This document shows, piece after piece, positions 17,461 to 25,394 of a stretch of 64,000 nt of DNA. Every line of letters begins with the position of its first letter. Position 1 is the stretch's first letter. The translations under genes were made by a program, and so were the position numbers. Under the pieces are notes generated by a model that was given only the letters and a program-made list of their open reading frames with translations, was not told the origin of the DNA and ran no database searches. The DNA comes from Bradyrhizobium sp. ORS 278 (GTDB taxonomy: Bacteria; Pseudomonadota; Alphaproteobacteria; Rhizobiales; Xanthobacteraceae). The DNA is taken from NCBI RefSeq assembly GCF_000026145.1, contig NC_009445.1, positions 7,392,588-7,456,587 on the forward strand, in the 5' to 3' direction.

Positions 17461-17505
17461 ATGCGCGTCGCCGACGAAGCGATGCAGAAACCGAGAGGGA
17501 ATGTC

Positions 17506-17811
17506 ATGTCCGCGAAGAAAACCGTCACCTCGCTGGCGCTGGCCGGCGCCGTTACCACCGCGCTCGCCAGCCTCGCCGTGGCCGGCCCGCTGACCAAGGC
17601 CGAGGTCGATGCCGCCGTCGCCGCCAAGAAGGAGAAGTGCTTCGGCATCTCACTGAAGGGCCAGAACGACTGCGCCGCCGGCCCCGGCACCACCTGCCAG
17701 GGCACCTCGACCGTCGATTTCCAGGGCAATGCCTGGAAGTTCGTCGCCGGCGGCACCTGCACCAGCATCGACGTGCCCGGCGGCAAGAAGGGCTCGCTGA
17801 AGCCGATCTGA
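17506..17811 (+). CDS. bufA1: BufA1-type bufferin precursor (DUF2282), copper-binding RiPP
   Basis: A 101-residue secreted precursor peptide. Residues 1-26 are a signal peptide ending in ASLAVA, cleaved before Gly27. The core holds four cysteines (Cys45, 56, 64, 85) in the DUF2282 pattern [45 protein letters not shown]. In the bufferin family some of these cysteines are turned into heterocycles by a DUF692/MNIO enzyme, and the exported peptide binds copper in the periplasm. ATG 17506 is chosen for the AGAGGGA at 17494-17500 and the complete signal peptide; the frame is open to 17461. It is the first gene of a four-gene operon. Confidence 0.9.
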   Translation: MSAKKTVTSLALAGAVTTALASLAVAGPLTKAEVDAAVAAKKEKCFGISLKGQNDCAAGPGTTCQGTSTVDFQGNAWKFVAGGTCTSIDVPGGKKGSLKPI

Positions 17812-17850
17812 TCGACCTCCATCACCCCAGGCGGAAAGCGGAGACGCAGC

Positions 17851-18771
17851 ATGCGCACCGAGACTCCCCCTGCTCCGTGCCCGGACCTGCCGCTTCGCTT
17901 TCCGCCGCCCCTCGGCGGTATTGCCGGCACCAGCTTCAAGCCGTCGCACCTCCAGGCCATCCTCGGCGAGGCGCCGCAGCGCGGCTTCTTCGAGGTACAT
18001 GCCGAGAACTACATGGGCGCCGGCGGACCGCCGCATCATCAGCTGGCGGCGATCCGACGGGATCACCCGCTGTCGATCCACGGCGTCTGCATGTCGATCG
18101 GCGGCCCGCAACCGCTCGATCGCGATCATCTCGCGCGTTTCCGGAATCTCATTGCGCGCTATGAGCCGAGCCTCGTCTCCGAGCATCTGGCCTGGTCGAC
18201 GCACGACACGAACTATTTCAACGACCTGCTGCCGCTGCCCTACACCGCGGCGACGCTGGAGCGGGTGTGCGACCATGTCGACGAGGTGCAGAACGCGATC
18301 CGCCGGCCGATCCTGCTGGAGAATCCATCGACCTACGTCGCCTTCCGGGAGTCGACGATGAGCGAGACGGATTTCCTCCGTGCCATCGTCAGCCGCACCG
18401 GCTGCGGGCTGCTGCTCGACGTCAACAACGTGTTCGTTTCCGCCGTCAATCATGGCTTCTCGCCACAACACTATCTGGCCAATGTGCCGCTGGCCGCGGT
18501 CGGTGAAATCCACCTCGCCGGCCACGCGGTCCAGGCCGACGACGACGGCGAGCCGCTGCTGATCGACAGCCATGACGGTCCTGTCGCAGACGATGTCTGG
18601 TCGCTCTATTCGGATGTGATCGCCGGTCTTGGTCCAGTGCCGACGCTGGTCGAATGGGACGGCAACATTCCCGAGTGGCCGGTGCTGAAGGCGGAAGCCG
18701 CGGCGGCGCAGGCGATCCTCGATCGCCACGCAGGCGATCGCACGCGGGAGGTCCGCCATGCTGCAGCCTGA
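17851..18771 (+). CDS. bufB: BufB: MNIO family (DUF692) iron enzyme, bufferin maturase
   Basis: A 306-residue TIM-barrel of the multinuclear non-haem iron oxidative (MNIO, DUF692) family, which modifies precursor cysteines in the cytoplasm before export. The conserved metal-binding and active-site residues are all present: [11 protein letters not shown] (Glu48, His50, Glu52, Asn53), SIHGV (His77), SEHLAW (Glu111, His112), LLENPSTY (Glu157, Asn158), [11 protein letters not shown] (Asp190, Asn193), EIHLAGH (His221, His225), DSHD (Asp239, His241) and VEWDGN (Glu268). It follows bufA by 39 bases and overlaps bufC by 14. Its likely substrate is the BufA1 peptide, with BufC as recognition partner. 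Confidence 0.93.
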   Translation: MRTETPPAPCPDLPLRFPPPLGGIAGTSFKPSHLQAILGEAPQRGFFEVHAENYMGAGGPPHHQLAAIRRDHPLSIHGVCMSIGGPQPLDRDHLARFRNLIARYEPSLVSEHLAWSTHDTNYFNDLLPLPYTAATLERVCDHVDEVQNAIRRPILLENPSTYVAFRESTMSETDFLRAIVSRTGCGLLLDVNNVFVSAVNHGFSPQHYLANVPLAAVGEIHLAGHAVQADDDGEPLLIDSHDGPVADDVWSLYSDVIAGLGPVPTLVEWDGNIPEWPVLKAEAAAAQAILDRHAGDRTREVRHAAA

Positions 18772-19540
18772 ACCAGCCTCGGACTACGCTACGCAGTTCG
18801 CCGCGGCGCTGCTGAATCCCGATCGCGAGATGCCCGCGGCGGTGACGGGGCCGCGAGGCACGGCCGCGGGACGGCGCTTCAATGTCTATCGCAACAACGT
18901 CACCGTCAGCCTGATCGAGGCGCTAATCGCGATCTATCCGGCGGTGCAGCGCATCACCGGCGCGGATTTCTTTCGCGCGATGGCGCGGGCGCATGTCCGC
19001 GAAACCCCGCCGGCATCGCCGCTGCTGCTCAACTACGGCCGCGACTTCCCGGCCTTCATTGCCGCCTATGAGCACGCCCAGGCGATGCCCTTCCTGGCCG
19101 ATGTCGCGCGGATCGAACGGGCCTGGCTCGACGCCTATCATGCCGCCGACGCAGGCCCACTCGATCCGGCGGCGCTGGCTGCGGTCCCGCCGGAGCAGCT
19201 GGCGGAGCTGCGCTTCACCGCTCATCCCGCCACCCAGATCATCCGCTCGGCTTTCGCCGCGGTGACGATCTTTTCCGCCAATCGCAGCGATGCGCCGGTG
19301 CCGCGGATCGATGGATCGATCGCCGAAGACGCGCTGATCACGCGTCCCGAACTCGACGTCACCGTGCGCCGGCTGCCGCTGGGCGGCACCGTGTTCGCGA
19401 GCCAGCTGATCGCCGGCGAGCCGCTCGGCGCCGCCGCCGAGGCCGCGTTCGAGGCGGCGCCGGAGTTCGACCTCGCCGCCAACATCGCCGGCCTGATGGA
19501 GGCCGGCGCCTTCACCGAGATCCGTTTCGAGGACGCATGA
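18758..19540 (+). CDS. bufC: BufC: DUF2063 family partner protein for peptide recognition
   Basis: A 260-residue protein. The N-terminal DUF2063 domain is clear ([20 protein letters not shown] and [20 protein letters not shown], then [20 protein letters not shown]), followed by [20 protein letters not shown]. The C-terminal half is a winged-helix-like region often seen in HvfC/BufC proteins. In described MNIO systems this partner brings the precursor to the enzyme. Start ATG 18758 lies inside the end of bufB; its stop overlaps the next start (ATGA). Cytoplasmic, no signal. Confidence 0.88.
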   Translation: MLQPEPASDYATQFAAALLNPDREMPAAVTGPRGTAAGRRFNVYRNNVTVSLIEALIAIYPAVQRITGADFFRAMARAHVRETPPASPLLLNYGRDFPAFIAAYEHAQAMPFLADVARIERAWLDAYHAADAGPLDPAALAAVPPEQLAELRFTAHPATQIIRSAFAAVTIFSANRSDAPVPRIDGSIAEDALITRPELDVTVRRLPLGGTVFASQLIAGEPLGAAAEAAFEAAPEFDLAANIAGLMEAGAFTEIRFEDA

Positions 19541-20070
19541 TGACCACCGATCAATCCATGGCTCCTGGCCCGGCGCTGTCGCTGCCTGCCCTGGCCGACA
19601 AGGCCGTGCGGCTGCTGCGGGCCGCAACGCCGCTCTCCTTCGTCCAGCTCGTCACGCGCGTGGCGCTCGCGGTGCCGTTCTGGCGCTCGGGCATCCTGAA
19701 ATGGGAGAGCTTCCTCAAGCTGAGCGATACGGCGGTGACGCTGTTCACCGACGAATTCATGCTGCATCTGCCGGGCGGGCCGTATCCATTCCCGCTGCCG
19801 AAGGTGATGGCGTTCATGTCGGGCTGCGGCGAGGTCGCCTTCCCTGTCCTCCTCATTCTCGGCCTCGGCACCCGCTTCGCGGCGCTTGGCCTGCTGTTCA
19901 TGACCTGCATCGTCGAGCTCACCGTACCCGATGGCTGGCCGATCCATCTGACCTGGGCGGCGATGGCGCTGACCTTGATCGCGCATGGCGGTGGCAAGCT
20001 GTCGCTCGATCACGTCCTCGGCGCATTGTTCGGCGGCGCGCACCAGGGCAGCGCCAGCCGCGGCAGGTAG
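19537..20070 (+). CDS. DoxX-like membrane protein of the bufferin cluster
   Basis: A 177-residue inner-membrane protein of the DoxX family with four membrane helices (for example FVQLVTRVALAVPFWRSGIL and AFPVLLILGLGTRFAALGLL) and the DoxX features GILKWESF, YPFPLPKVMAFMSGCGEVAF and HLTWAAMALTLIAHGGGKLS. DoxX-like proteins are the usual fourth gene of bufferin operons; their task there is not settled, and a redox or membrane-transfer role has been suggested. It is coupled to bufC by ATGA. Its last 61 bases overlap, tail to tail, the membrane protein gene on the minus strand. Confidence 0.88.
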   Translation: MMTTDQSMAPGPALSLPALADKAVRLLRAATPLSFVQLVTRVALAVPFWRSGILKWESFLKLSDTAVTLFTDEFMLHLPGGPYPFPLPKVMAFMSGCGEVAFPVLLILGLGTRFAALGLLFMTCIVELTVPDGWPIHLTWAAMALTLIAHGGGKLSLDHVLGALFGGAHQGSASRGR

Positions 20071-21653
20071 TAGCCGTTCCACTCGCAGACGTCCTCAGGC
20101 CCCTTGCGCTTGAACGCCATCTTGACCGGCTCGGCCTGTCCGATAGCGACGTGCAGCACCAGCAAGGTGGCGCCGATCGGATAGGCGACGCGCGACAGGC
20201 TCACATCGATCAGGCGATCCAGCAGGACCATGCCGGCGAGGATGATCAGCGGGTCGGTGAAGACGAAATACTCCACCTTGAGGCCGCGGCGGACGCCAAG
20301 CGTGTCGATGCCGATGGCGGCAAGCATCAGCAATGTCGCCTTTAGCGCGACCTGCCGTTCGCCGCGGCGCCATGCGAGGACGATGCCGGGAATGATCAGC
20401 CACGTCAGGAAGACGGTGGGCCGTGCCGACGGCTGCAGCATGAACGTGTAGCGCCGGATGACGCCCAGCAGACCTGACAGAAACAGGCCGATGGCGCCAC
20501 TGATACTGCCAGCGGCCTCGGGCGCATCGACATAGGTGATCATCTTCTCCAGCGGGTTGAGCACGACGATGACGTCGTTGAGGTCGTAGCTCAGATCGAG
20601 CGCGAGCAGGCCGAGGCCCGCGCCGGCAACCCAGGCGATCAGCGCCGCGAGCGTTTCAGCCGCGCTGATCCGCCACAGCTGTGCAAAGACGATCATGCTC
20701 GTGGCGATCACGGCCAGCAGCGCAAACTGGTAGACGCCGAACCGGCCGAGCAGCAATGGCTTCAGGCCGGCGGAGGCCGCGTTGACCGGATTGAACCCGA
20801 CCGCGAGCAGTGGCCGCGCTGCGATGAGTATGATGAACGCGACTGCCGCCGCGAACAGGACCGCGATCCAGGCCCGTGACGTCCGCCAGAACGCCACGCT
20901 CGCGCTGGTCGCGGTGCCGAATGGCACGACCAGCACCGGAATCGCGGCGATCAGCAGGATCGCGTGCACCTTGTTCTCCAGTCCCAGCATGCAGAGCATG
21001 GCTGCGACCGCGACCATGAGCGGCCGCCCAAGGCTGGCGCGGCGCGCCGCCGCGATCAGGATCATCAGCGCCAGAATGCAGAACGAGGCCGCGATCATCT
21101 CGCTGCGCAGGATCCGCAGATGCATCTGCACGCCGCCGGAGAAGGTGAAGGCGGCGACGCCGAGCATGGCGATGCGCCAGTCGGAGACGAGGCGGCGGGC
21201 CGCCCAAGCAAAGGCCAAGATGATCAGGGTCGCCGTGAGCAGCGCGGCGACACGTCCGGCGTGCACGGCCGACGTCATCGCCGCATCGAACGCAGCGCGG
21301 TCGGCGCCTTGCGGGATCGCCGACAGGGTCCAGGCGTCGAGCAGGCCGGCGCGGTGCAGTTGCGCAAACCAGGCCTTGACGCAGAGAATGGTGAGATAGG
21401 CAGGGTGATCGAAGAAGACCTGCGCGCCGCCGTCGTTCATGGCGAGCGCGTTGTAGATCACCATGAAGTCCATGTCGGCGTTGCGCCAATACACGGTGAA
21501 ATAGCCGGCGGCGAGGAACGAGACGAGCATCAGCAGCAGCGCGACCAGGATGCCGCCGCGCCAGCCGAACGGAGTGAGACGATCGAGCGGGTCGCGCGAC
21601 GCCACGGTCAAACTCGGTGAGCCAACTTGTTCTGACGCGTCAACGCGGACCAC
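20010..21653 (-). CDS. Polytopic membrane protein of unknown function (possible lipid-linked glycosyltransferase-like)
   Basis: A 547-residue protein with about twelve membrane helices (first: GGILVALLLMLVSFLAAGYF). After the first helix comes WRNADMDFMVIYNALAMNDG, an acidic periplasmic loop reminiscent of the catalytic loop in family 39-type (GT-C) glycosyltransferases. Later parts are PAYLTILCVKAWFAQLHRAG, LRILRSEMIAASFCILALMI and a C-terminal soluble tail ending ALPWCAPPNNAPRT. The exact family is not recognised with certainty. Its 3' end overlaps the DoxX gene by 61 bases, so one of the two stop-proximal parts may be less conserved. The ATG at 21653 is the first; a GTG at 21605 is an alternative. 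Confidence 0.7.
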   Translation of the reverse strand: MVRVDASEQVGSPSLTVASRDPLDRLTPFGWRGGILVALLLMLVSFLAAGYFTVYWRNADMDFMVIYNALAMNDGGAQVFFDHPAYLTILCVKAWFAQLHRAGLLDAWTLSAIPQGADRAAFDAAMTSAVHAGRVAALLTATLIILAFAWAARRLVSDWRIAMLGVAAFTFSGGVQMHLRILRSEMIAASFCILALMILIAAARRASLGRPLMVAVAAMLCMLGLENKVHAILLIAAIPVLVVPFGTATSASVAFWRTSRAWIAVLFAAAVAFIILIAARPLLAVGFNPVNAASAGLKPLLLGRFGVYQFALLAVIATSMIVFAQLWRISAAETLAALIAWVAGAGLGLLALDLSYDLNDVIVVLNPLEKMITYVDAPEAAGSISGAIGLFLSGLLGVIRRYTFMLQPSARPTVFLTWLIIPGIVLAWRRGERQVALKATLLMLAAIGIDTLGVRRGLKVEYFVFTDPLIILAGMVLLDRLIDVSLSRVAYPIGATLLVLHVAIGQAEPVKMAFKRKGPEDVCEWNGYYLPRLALPWCAPPNNAPRT

Positions 21654-22060
21654 GGCGCGTCAAACCCCTGGGCCAAAAACGCTGTAGGGGCGATCTTCGC
21701 GAGATCCAGAACGATCTCGTTGTGCAGTCGTTGGGTAGAAGGCCAACGTATTGCACTTATCTGTCTCGAGGCCGTCATGGCCGGGCTCGTCCCGGCCATC
21801 CACGTCGTTCGGCTTCCGGGGAAGGACGTGGATGCCCGGGTCAAGCCCGGGCATGACGGAGTCACTCACTGACAGTGTTGCGAGGCGCCAGAGCCGCGTG
21901 CCGTCCGGCGAGGTCGCGCTGCTGCGTCCGAGGAAAGGAATAGGCTTCAGGGGCACAGCGTGTGGAGCGTTCCCCTCACCCAAATCGCATCTGCGACGCC
22001 ATCGGGCCTCTCCCCGCACGCGGTGAGAGGCAACGATCGCGGCAGCGTCGCCCGCCATGC
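21654..22060. other. Intergenic region with a dispersed repeat
   Basis: About 400 bases between two minus-strand genes. It contains the inverted repeat at 21774-21857 and otherwise no recognisable gene. The repeat probably lies downstream of the glycosyltransferase-methyltransferase gene transcript and may serve as its 3' end; the part at 21654-21770 should hold the promoter of the membrane protein. Confidence 0.4.
21774..21857. repeat. Dispersed inverted repeat (GTCATGGCCGGGCTCGTCCC type)
   Basis: Left arm GTCATGGCCGGGCTCGTCCC at 21774 and right arm CCCGGGTCAAGCCCGGGCAT ending at 21857 face each other; an inner hairpin CCACGTC...GACGTGG pairs as well. Same family as the repeat at 8254-8367. 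Confidence 0.7.
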
Positions 22061-23569
22061 TCAGATCGCCTTGATCTTGAAGAACGCGAACACGACCATC
22101 TTCAGCAGCATCCAGCCGTGGCGGAAGCGGGAGATCTGGGTTTCGCCGTAGCTGCGCGCGGCGTAGCGGATCGGCAGGTCGATGGTTTTCAGGTTCAGCT
22201 TGGAGGCGCCGAAGATCAGGTCGAAATCGCCGAACGGATCGAAGTCGCCGAAATACGCCTTGCCGGCCTTCAGCCTGAGATAGTCGCTGCGGCGCAGGAC
22301 CTTGGTGCCGCAGAGCGTGTCCGTGTAGCGCTGGTTGAGCAGCCACGAGAACAGATAGGAGAACGTCTTGTTGGCGATCAGATTGAGGAACCGCATCGCG
22401 CCCTCGTCCATCGGATAGACCAGACGCGAGCCGTTGATGAACTCGCCCTTGCCGGAGCGCAGCGCCTCGAAGAATTTTGGCAACTGCTCCGGCGGCATGG
22501 TGAGGTCCGCATCGAGGATCATCAGCACGTCGCCGCGCGCGGCATCGAACGCCGTGAACACCGCATCCGCCTTGCCCTTCCCCGGCTGACGCATCAGCTT
22601 GATGTCGTGGTTCGGATAGGCCGCGCGCACACGCTCCATCTCCTCATAGGTGCCGTCCCTGCTGTGGCCCTCGATGAAGATGATCTCGATATCCTTGCAG
22701 AACTCCGCGATGCGCTGCACTGCCGGCTCGATGTTGCCGCGCTCGTTGCGGGCGGGGATGACGACGGTGGCCGAGCGGACGTCATCGCTGACGCAGCGCA
22801 TCGACCGCGCCACCAGATAGTGCCGCAGCGACAGCGCGCGCAGGCTCGGAAGCACGCTGAGGAAACGATTGACGAAGCGGCCGATGCCGGCGAGCCGCAG
22901 CGGCGACAGCACGCGCTGCTCGGACTTCACGGGATCGAAATCCGCGAGGACGGCGAGGTTGCGCAGGTCGGCCGGCGACAACACGTTCTGCTCCGGTTGC
23001 GGCATGCGCCAGCCCATCGCCTCGGCGGCCTTGAGCAGCGGATACCAGAGGTGCGAGAAGTAGCCGATCACGAGCCGCGTCTCGCGCGTGCACAAGGGAT
23101 GCAGTTGTGCGATGAACTGCTGGCAGTCGTCGAGCGAGCCGATCGTATCCAGCACCAGGATCGCGTCGAACGGACCGGACACCGCGGCAAGCGTCGCGGG
23201 GTCCTCGGCATCGCCGGTGACGAAGGTGAGGTTCGGATGGCGGGTCCGCGCCTGCGAGATCTGCGCCTCGCTGAAATCGATGCCGACACCGTAGGAGGGC
23301 TGCAGCGACGCCAGCGTGTCGCCAAGCCCGCAGCCGATCTCCAGCACACGGCTTCCGGGCGGGATCAGAAAGCGCAGATAGCACTCGTCCTCGCCATGGA
23401 AGAACGCAGCTTTCTCGCGCCAGCCGGCGCGGTCGGCGGCAAAGCGGTTGGCATGAGCGAGGATCGCGGCCTTGCGCGACGACAGAGCCTTCGGCGCCGG
23501 CGTGTCGATTTCCGCAGCCGGCGGCTGCTCATGCGCGTCCTGCAGGACCTGACCGTCCAATTCCGCCAC
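22061..23569 (-). CDS. Fused SAM-methyltransferase and family 2 glycosyltransferase
   Basis: A 502-residue two-domain protein. Residues about 45-215 are a class I methyltransferase: SRVLEIGCGLGDTLASL (SAM site), YGVGIDFSEAQISQAR, FVTGDAEDPATL, FDAILVLDTIGSLDD. Residues about 265-500 are a GT-A glycosyltransferase of family 2 (DPM1-like): ATVVIPARNERGNIEPAVQR, IIFIEGHSRDGTYEEMERVR, GKGKADAVFTAFDAARGDVL, MILDADLTMPPEQL (the DXD equivalent) and a late GTKVLRRSDYLRL. It probably transfers a sugar to a lipid carrier and methylates a product in surface polysaccharide assembly. Homologues with the two activities as separate genes are known, so the fusion is informative. It stands alone. Confidence 0.88.
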   Translation of the reverse strand: MAELDGQVLQDAHEQPPAAEIDTPAPKALSSRKAAILAHANRFAADRAGWREKAAFFHGEDECYLRFLIPPGSRVLEIGCGLGDTLASLQPSYGVGIDFSEAQISQARTRHPNLTFVTGDAEDPATLAAVSGPFDAILVLDTIGSLDDCQQFIAQLHPLCTRETRLVIGYFSHLWYPLLKAAEAMGWRMPQPEQNVLSPADLRNLAVLADFDPVKSEQRVLSPLRLAGIGRFVNRFLSVLPSLRALSLRHYLVARSMRCVSDDVRSATVVIPARNERGNIEPAVQRIAEFCKDIEIIFIEGHSRDGTYEEMERVRAAYPNHDIKLMRQPGKGKADAVFTAFDAARGDVLMILDADLTMPPEQLPKFFEALRSGKGEFINGSRLVYPMDEGAMRFLNLIANKTFSYLFSWLLNQRYTDTLCGTKVLRRSDYLRLKAGKAYFGDFDPFGDFDLIFGASKLNLKTIDLPIRYAARSYGETQISRFRHGWMLLKMVVFAFFKIKAI

Positions 23570-23907
23570 CTGATACCATCCTCATTGGGAGACCCGCCTT
23601 CTAAGGCCAGCCGGGTGGGGCAGAGTCAAGGCGGGTCGGAGACGTTCTCCGTGTCAGGCACGCGGCGCGAGCAGCCTTGTGCAACCCATCGCAACAGGCA
23701 GCCGCCATCGTTCACGCGGCGCCGACCGCCCCGCGACTTGCAATTCGGTCGCGCTTTCAACATGCGAGGCGCAGGGAACGCCGGGCTTCGAGGCGCCACG
23801 GCTCGAAGGGCCGCGAGCCATCTATCGTCCAGCGCACCAGCCCCTGACAGACCCACGGCCACCGCTCCCCGCCTCTAAGTATCGTGACGATGCGTACGTA
23901 GATCCGC
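23570..23907. other. Intergenic region with mosaic repeat copy B
   Basis: About 340 bases between two minus-strand genes. More than a third is the mosaic repeat at 23762-23898. The remainder (23570-23760), containing a promoter for the fused glycosyltransferase gene, shows no other feature that I can name. Confidence 0.4.
23762..23898. repeat. Mosaic intergenic repeat, copy B
   Basis: Begins ATGCGAGGCGCAGGGAACGC and ends TCCCCGCCTCTAAGTATCGT GACGATGCGTACG. It is a shorter version of the element at 4545-4879: the 5' block and the 75-base 3' block (23824-23898) match, while the inner part of copy A is missing. It lies right behind the YchJ-like gene's stop codon. Confidence 0.65.
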
Positions 23908-24405
23908 TCACCGTCCGCAGCAGAATTTGTATTTCTTGCCGCTGCCGCAGGGACACGGATCGTTGCGGCCGACCTTGGCCGCACCGGCGGCGCGCTTCGG
24001 CTCGGTGGCGATCGCGCGCGTGTCGCCCGCGACGAAGCGCCAGGCGCCGTCGTCGGCGCGGCGGAACTGCGAGACCTCGTGATGCTCGATGGTCTTGCCG
24101 GCCTCCCGATAGGTCGCAACGAAACTGACCACGCCGTCGACATCGCTCTCCGTCCCGCGCGTCGTCGACACGATGCGCAGACCGAGCCAGGTCACGCGTG
24201 TCGCCCAGTCCTTCGCCGCGTGGGCGTCGAAGGCGCCGTGCTGATCGGCGGCGAGCGTCGCGGCGATGTAGCCGATGTCGCCGCGCGTATAGGCCGTATA
24301 GCGCGACCGCATCAGCGCCTCGGCCGTCGGCGGCAAGGCATCGCCAATCAGGTAGGGACCGCAGCAGCGATCGAAGGGACGCGGTGATCCGCAAGGGCAT
24401 GGCAT
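23908..24405 (-). CDS. YchJ-like protein with two SEC-C motifs (UPF0225)
   Basis: A 165-residue protein with zinc-binding SEC-C motifs at both ends: [18 protein letters not shown] at the N-terminus and [18 protein letters not shown] at the C-terminus. Between them is an NTF2-like YchJ domain ([20 protein letters not shown] and [20 protein letters not shown]). The family is widespread but its biochemical role is unknown; SEC-C motifs in SecA bind zinc and help contact SecB or ribosomes. The start at 24405 places the first motif at the very N-terminus as in homologues. Confidence 0.9.
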   Translation of the reverse strand: MPCPCGSPRPFDRCCGPYLIGDALPPTAEALMRSRYTAYTRGDIGYIAATLAADQHGAFDAHAAKDWATRVTWLGLRIVSTTRGTESDVDGVVSFVATYREAGKTIEHHEVSQFRRADDGAWRFVAGDTRAIATEPKRAAGAAKVGRNDPCPCGSGKKYKFCCGR

Positions 24406-24563
24406 GACGTGACGCTAGCACCGAAGAGGCAGGATGAAAAACGATGCGGCAATAAGAACCTGCATGGCACCGGCCGATCCGCAGGGCGCTGTCAGCCGGC
24501 GTTCCGCGGCCGCAAATCGATCCTATCCAGGCGGGCCTCCGCTTGAACAGGCATTGGTCTGAC

Positions 24564-24899
24564 ATGCCGATCACTATCGCCGGACGGATCGTCGTCATCG
24601 CTCTCGCGCTGCTGGTCGCCTGCGCGACCGCTGCAACCAATGCGCTTTGCGCCGATTCATCCCGAGCCTATCCGACGCGCCATGTTGCCGATGGGCGGCT
24701 TTGGCTGCTCGCCGGCGGTGGCCGGCTGTCGCAGATCGCGGAAGCGCGGGCGGGCCGACGCCGCGACGCCACCAGGAGCGAGACGTTGGTGACCGTGATA
24801 TCCGTCAGCTTCGACGTGCCGGATATCGTGCTGCTGCTGATCACCGGCACGCAGGGCCGGTCGCCGAACAGCGGCGCATCGATGATGGTGCCGCGCTAG
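24564..24899 (+). CDS. Hypothetical small secreted or membrane protein (doubtful)
   Basis: A possible 111-residue protein. The N-terminus (TIAGRIVVIALALLVACATA, then AATNALCA) looks like a signal peptide or membrane anchor, which is the main argument for it. The rest has no recognised domain and contains Arg-rich stretches (ARAGRRRDATRSE) typical of out-of-frame GC-rich sequence. No convincing ribosome site precedes the ATG. It could be a decayed gene. I do not recognise it. Confidence 0.3.
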   Translation: MPITIAGRIVVIALALLVACATAATNALCADSSRAYPTRHVADGRLWLLAGGGRLSQIAEARAGRRRDATRSETLVTVISVSFDVPDIVLLLITGTQGRSPNSGASMMVPR

Positions 24900-25394
24900 G
24901 CGCGGCGCGCACGATGGCGCTCAGACCGGCACGTTCGACTATCGCACAACCACGTGCCCGCCGGTTCATCGCGCCGCTTGCTGCTCACGCGGCAGTTGTG
25001 ACTCCAAAGCCGCAGTCACCACTCTTCACTACGCATCGTCCACCCACACGCGCCGCGCGGTTTCGAAACCGGCGAATCCGTGTTAACCATTGGTTAAGAA
25101 CAAGGGTGTTGGGCAATTGCTGACCGGCCCGGCCCCGCGCGGACCAGAACCTTCCGGGCGCCGCCTCATTACGTGGCGCTTGTGACCGCAGCCCTCCGCA
25201 TCATCGGCGGCGAGGGCGCGTGAGACGCCAACGATTTCTTCGCGCGACGCCAGCCACGGCCGCAAAACACTAAGGCCCGCCTTCGATACGGGCCGCAGCT
25301 CAGCTCCCGATCCTTGAGTGACCCCGATGCCGGCGCGATCAGCGCTGCGTGCAAACGCAGAGTCGCGCCCGTCGCCAACCGCTGGAGCAGCCCG
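24900..25394. other. Intergenic region with a CtrA-type box
   Basis: Nearly 500 bases without a supported gene. The one clear signal is the palindrome at 25083-25097, described separately. The last 100 bases should carry the promoter of the membrane protein gene at 25395. Confidence 0.4.
25083..25097. promoter_or_regulatory. Perfect CtrA-type box TTAA-N7-TTAA
   Basis: TTAACCATTGGTTAA is an exact match to the TTAA-N7-TTAA site of the cell-cycle regulator CtrA, with the preferred TTAACCAT half, and is also a perfect 7-base inverted repeat around a central T. It lies about 300 bases upstream of the membrane protein gene at 25395 and is rare sequence in this GC-rich setting. Confidence 0.55.

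Noticed and set aside
21962..23878. 638-codon frame opposite the fused methyltransferase-glycosyltransferase
   Set aside because: Typical GC-rich antisense frame, low-complexity Arg/Glu/Ala composition.
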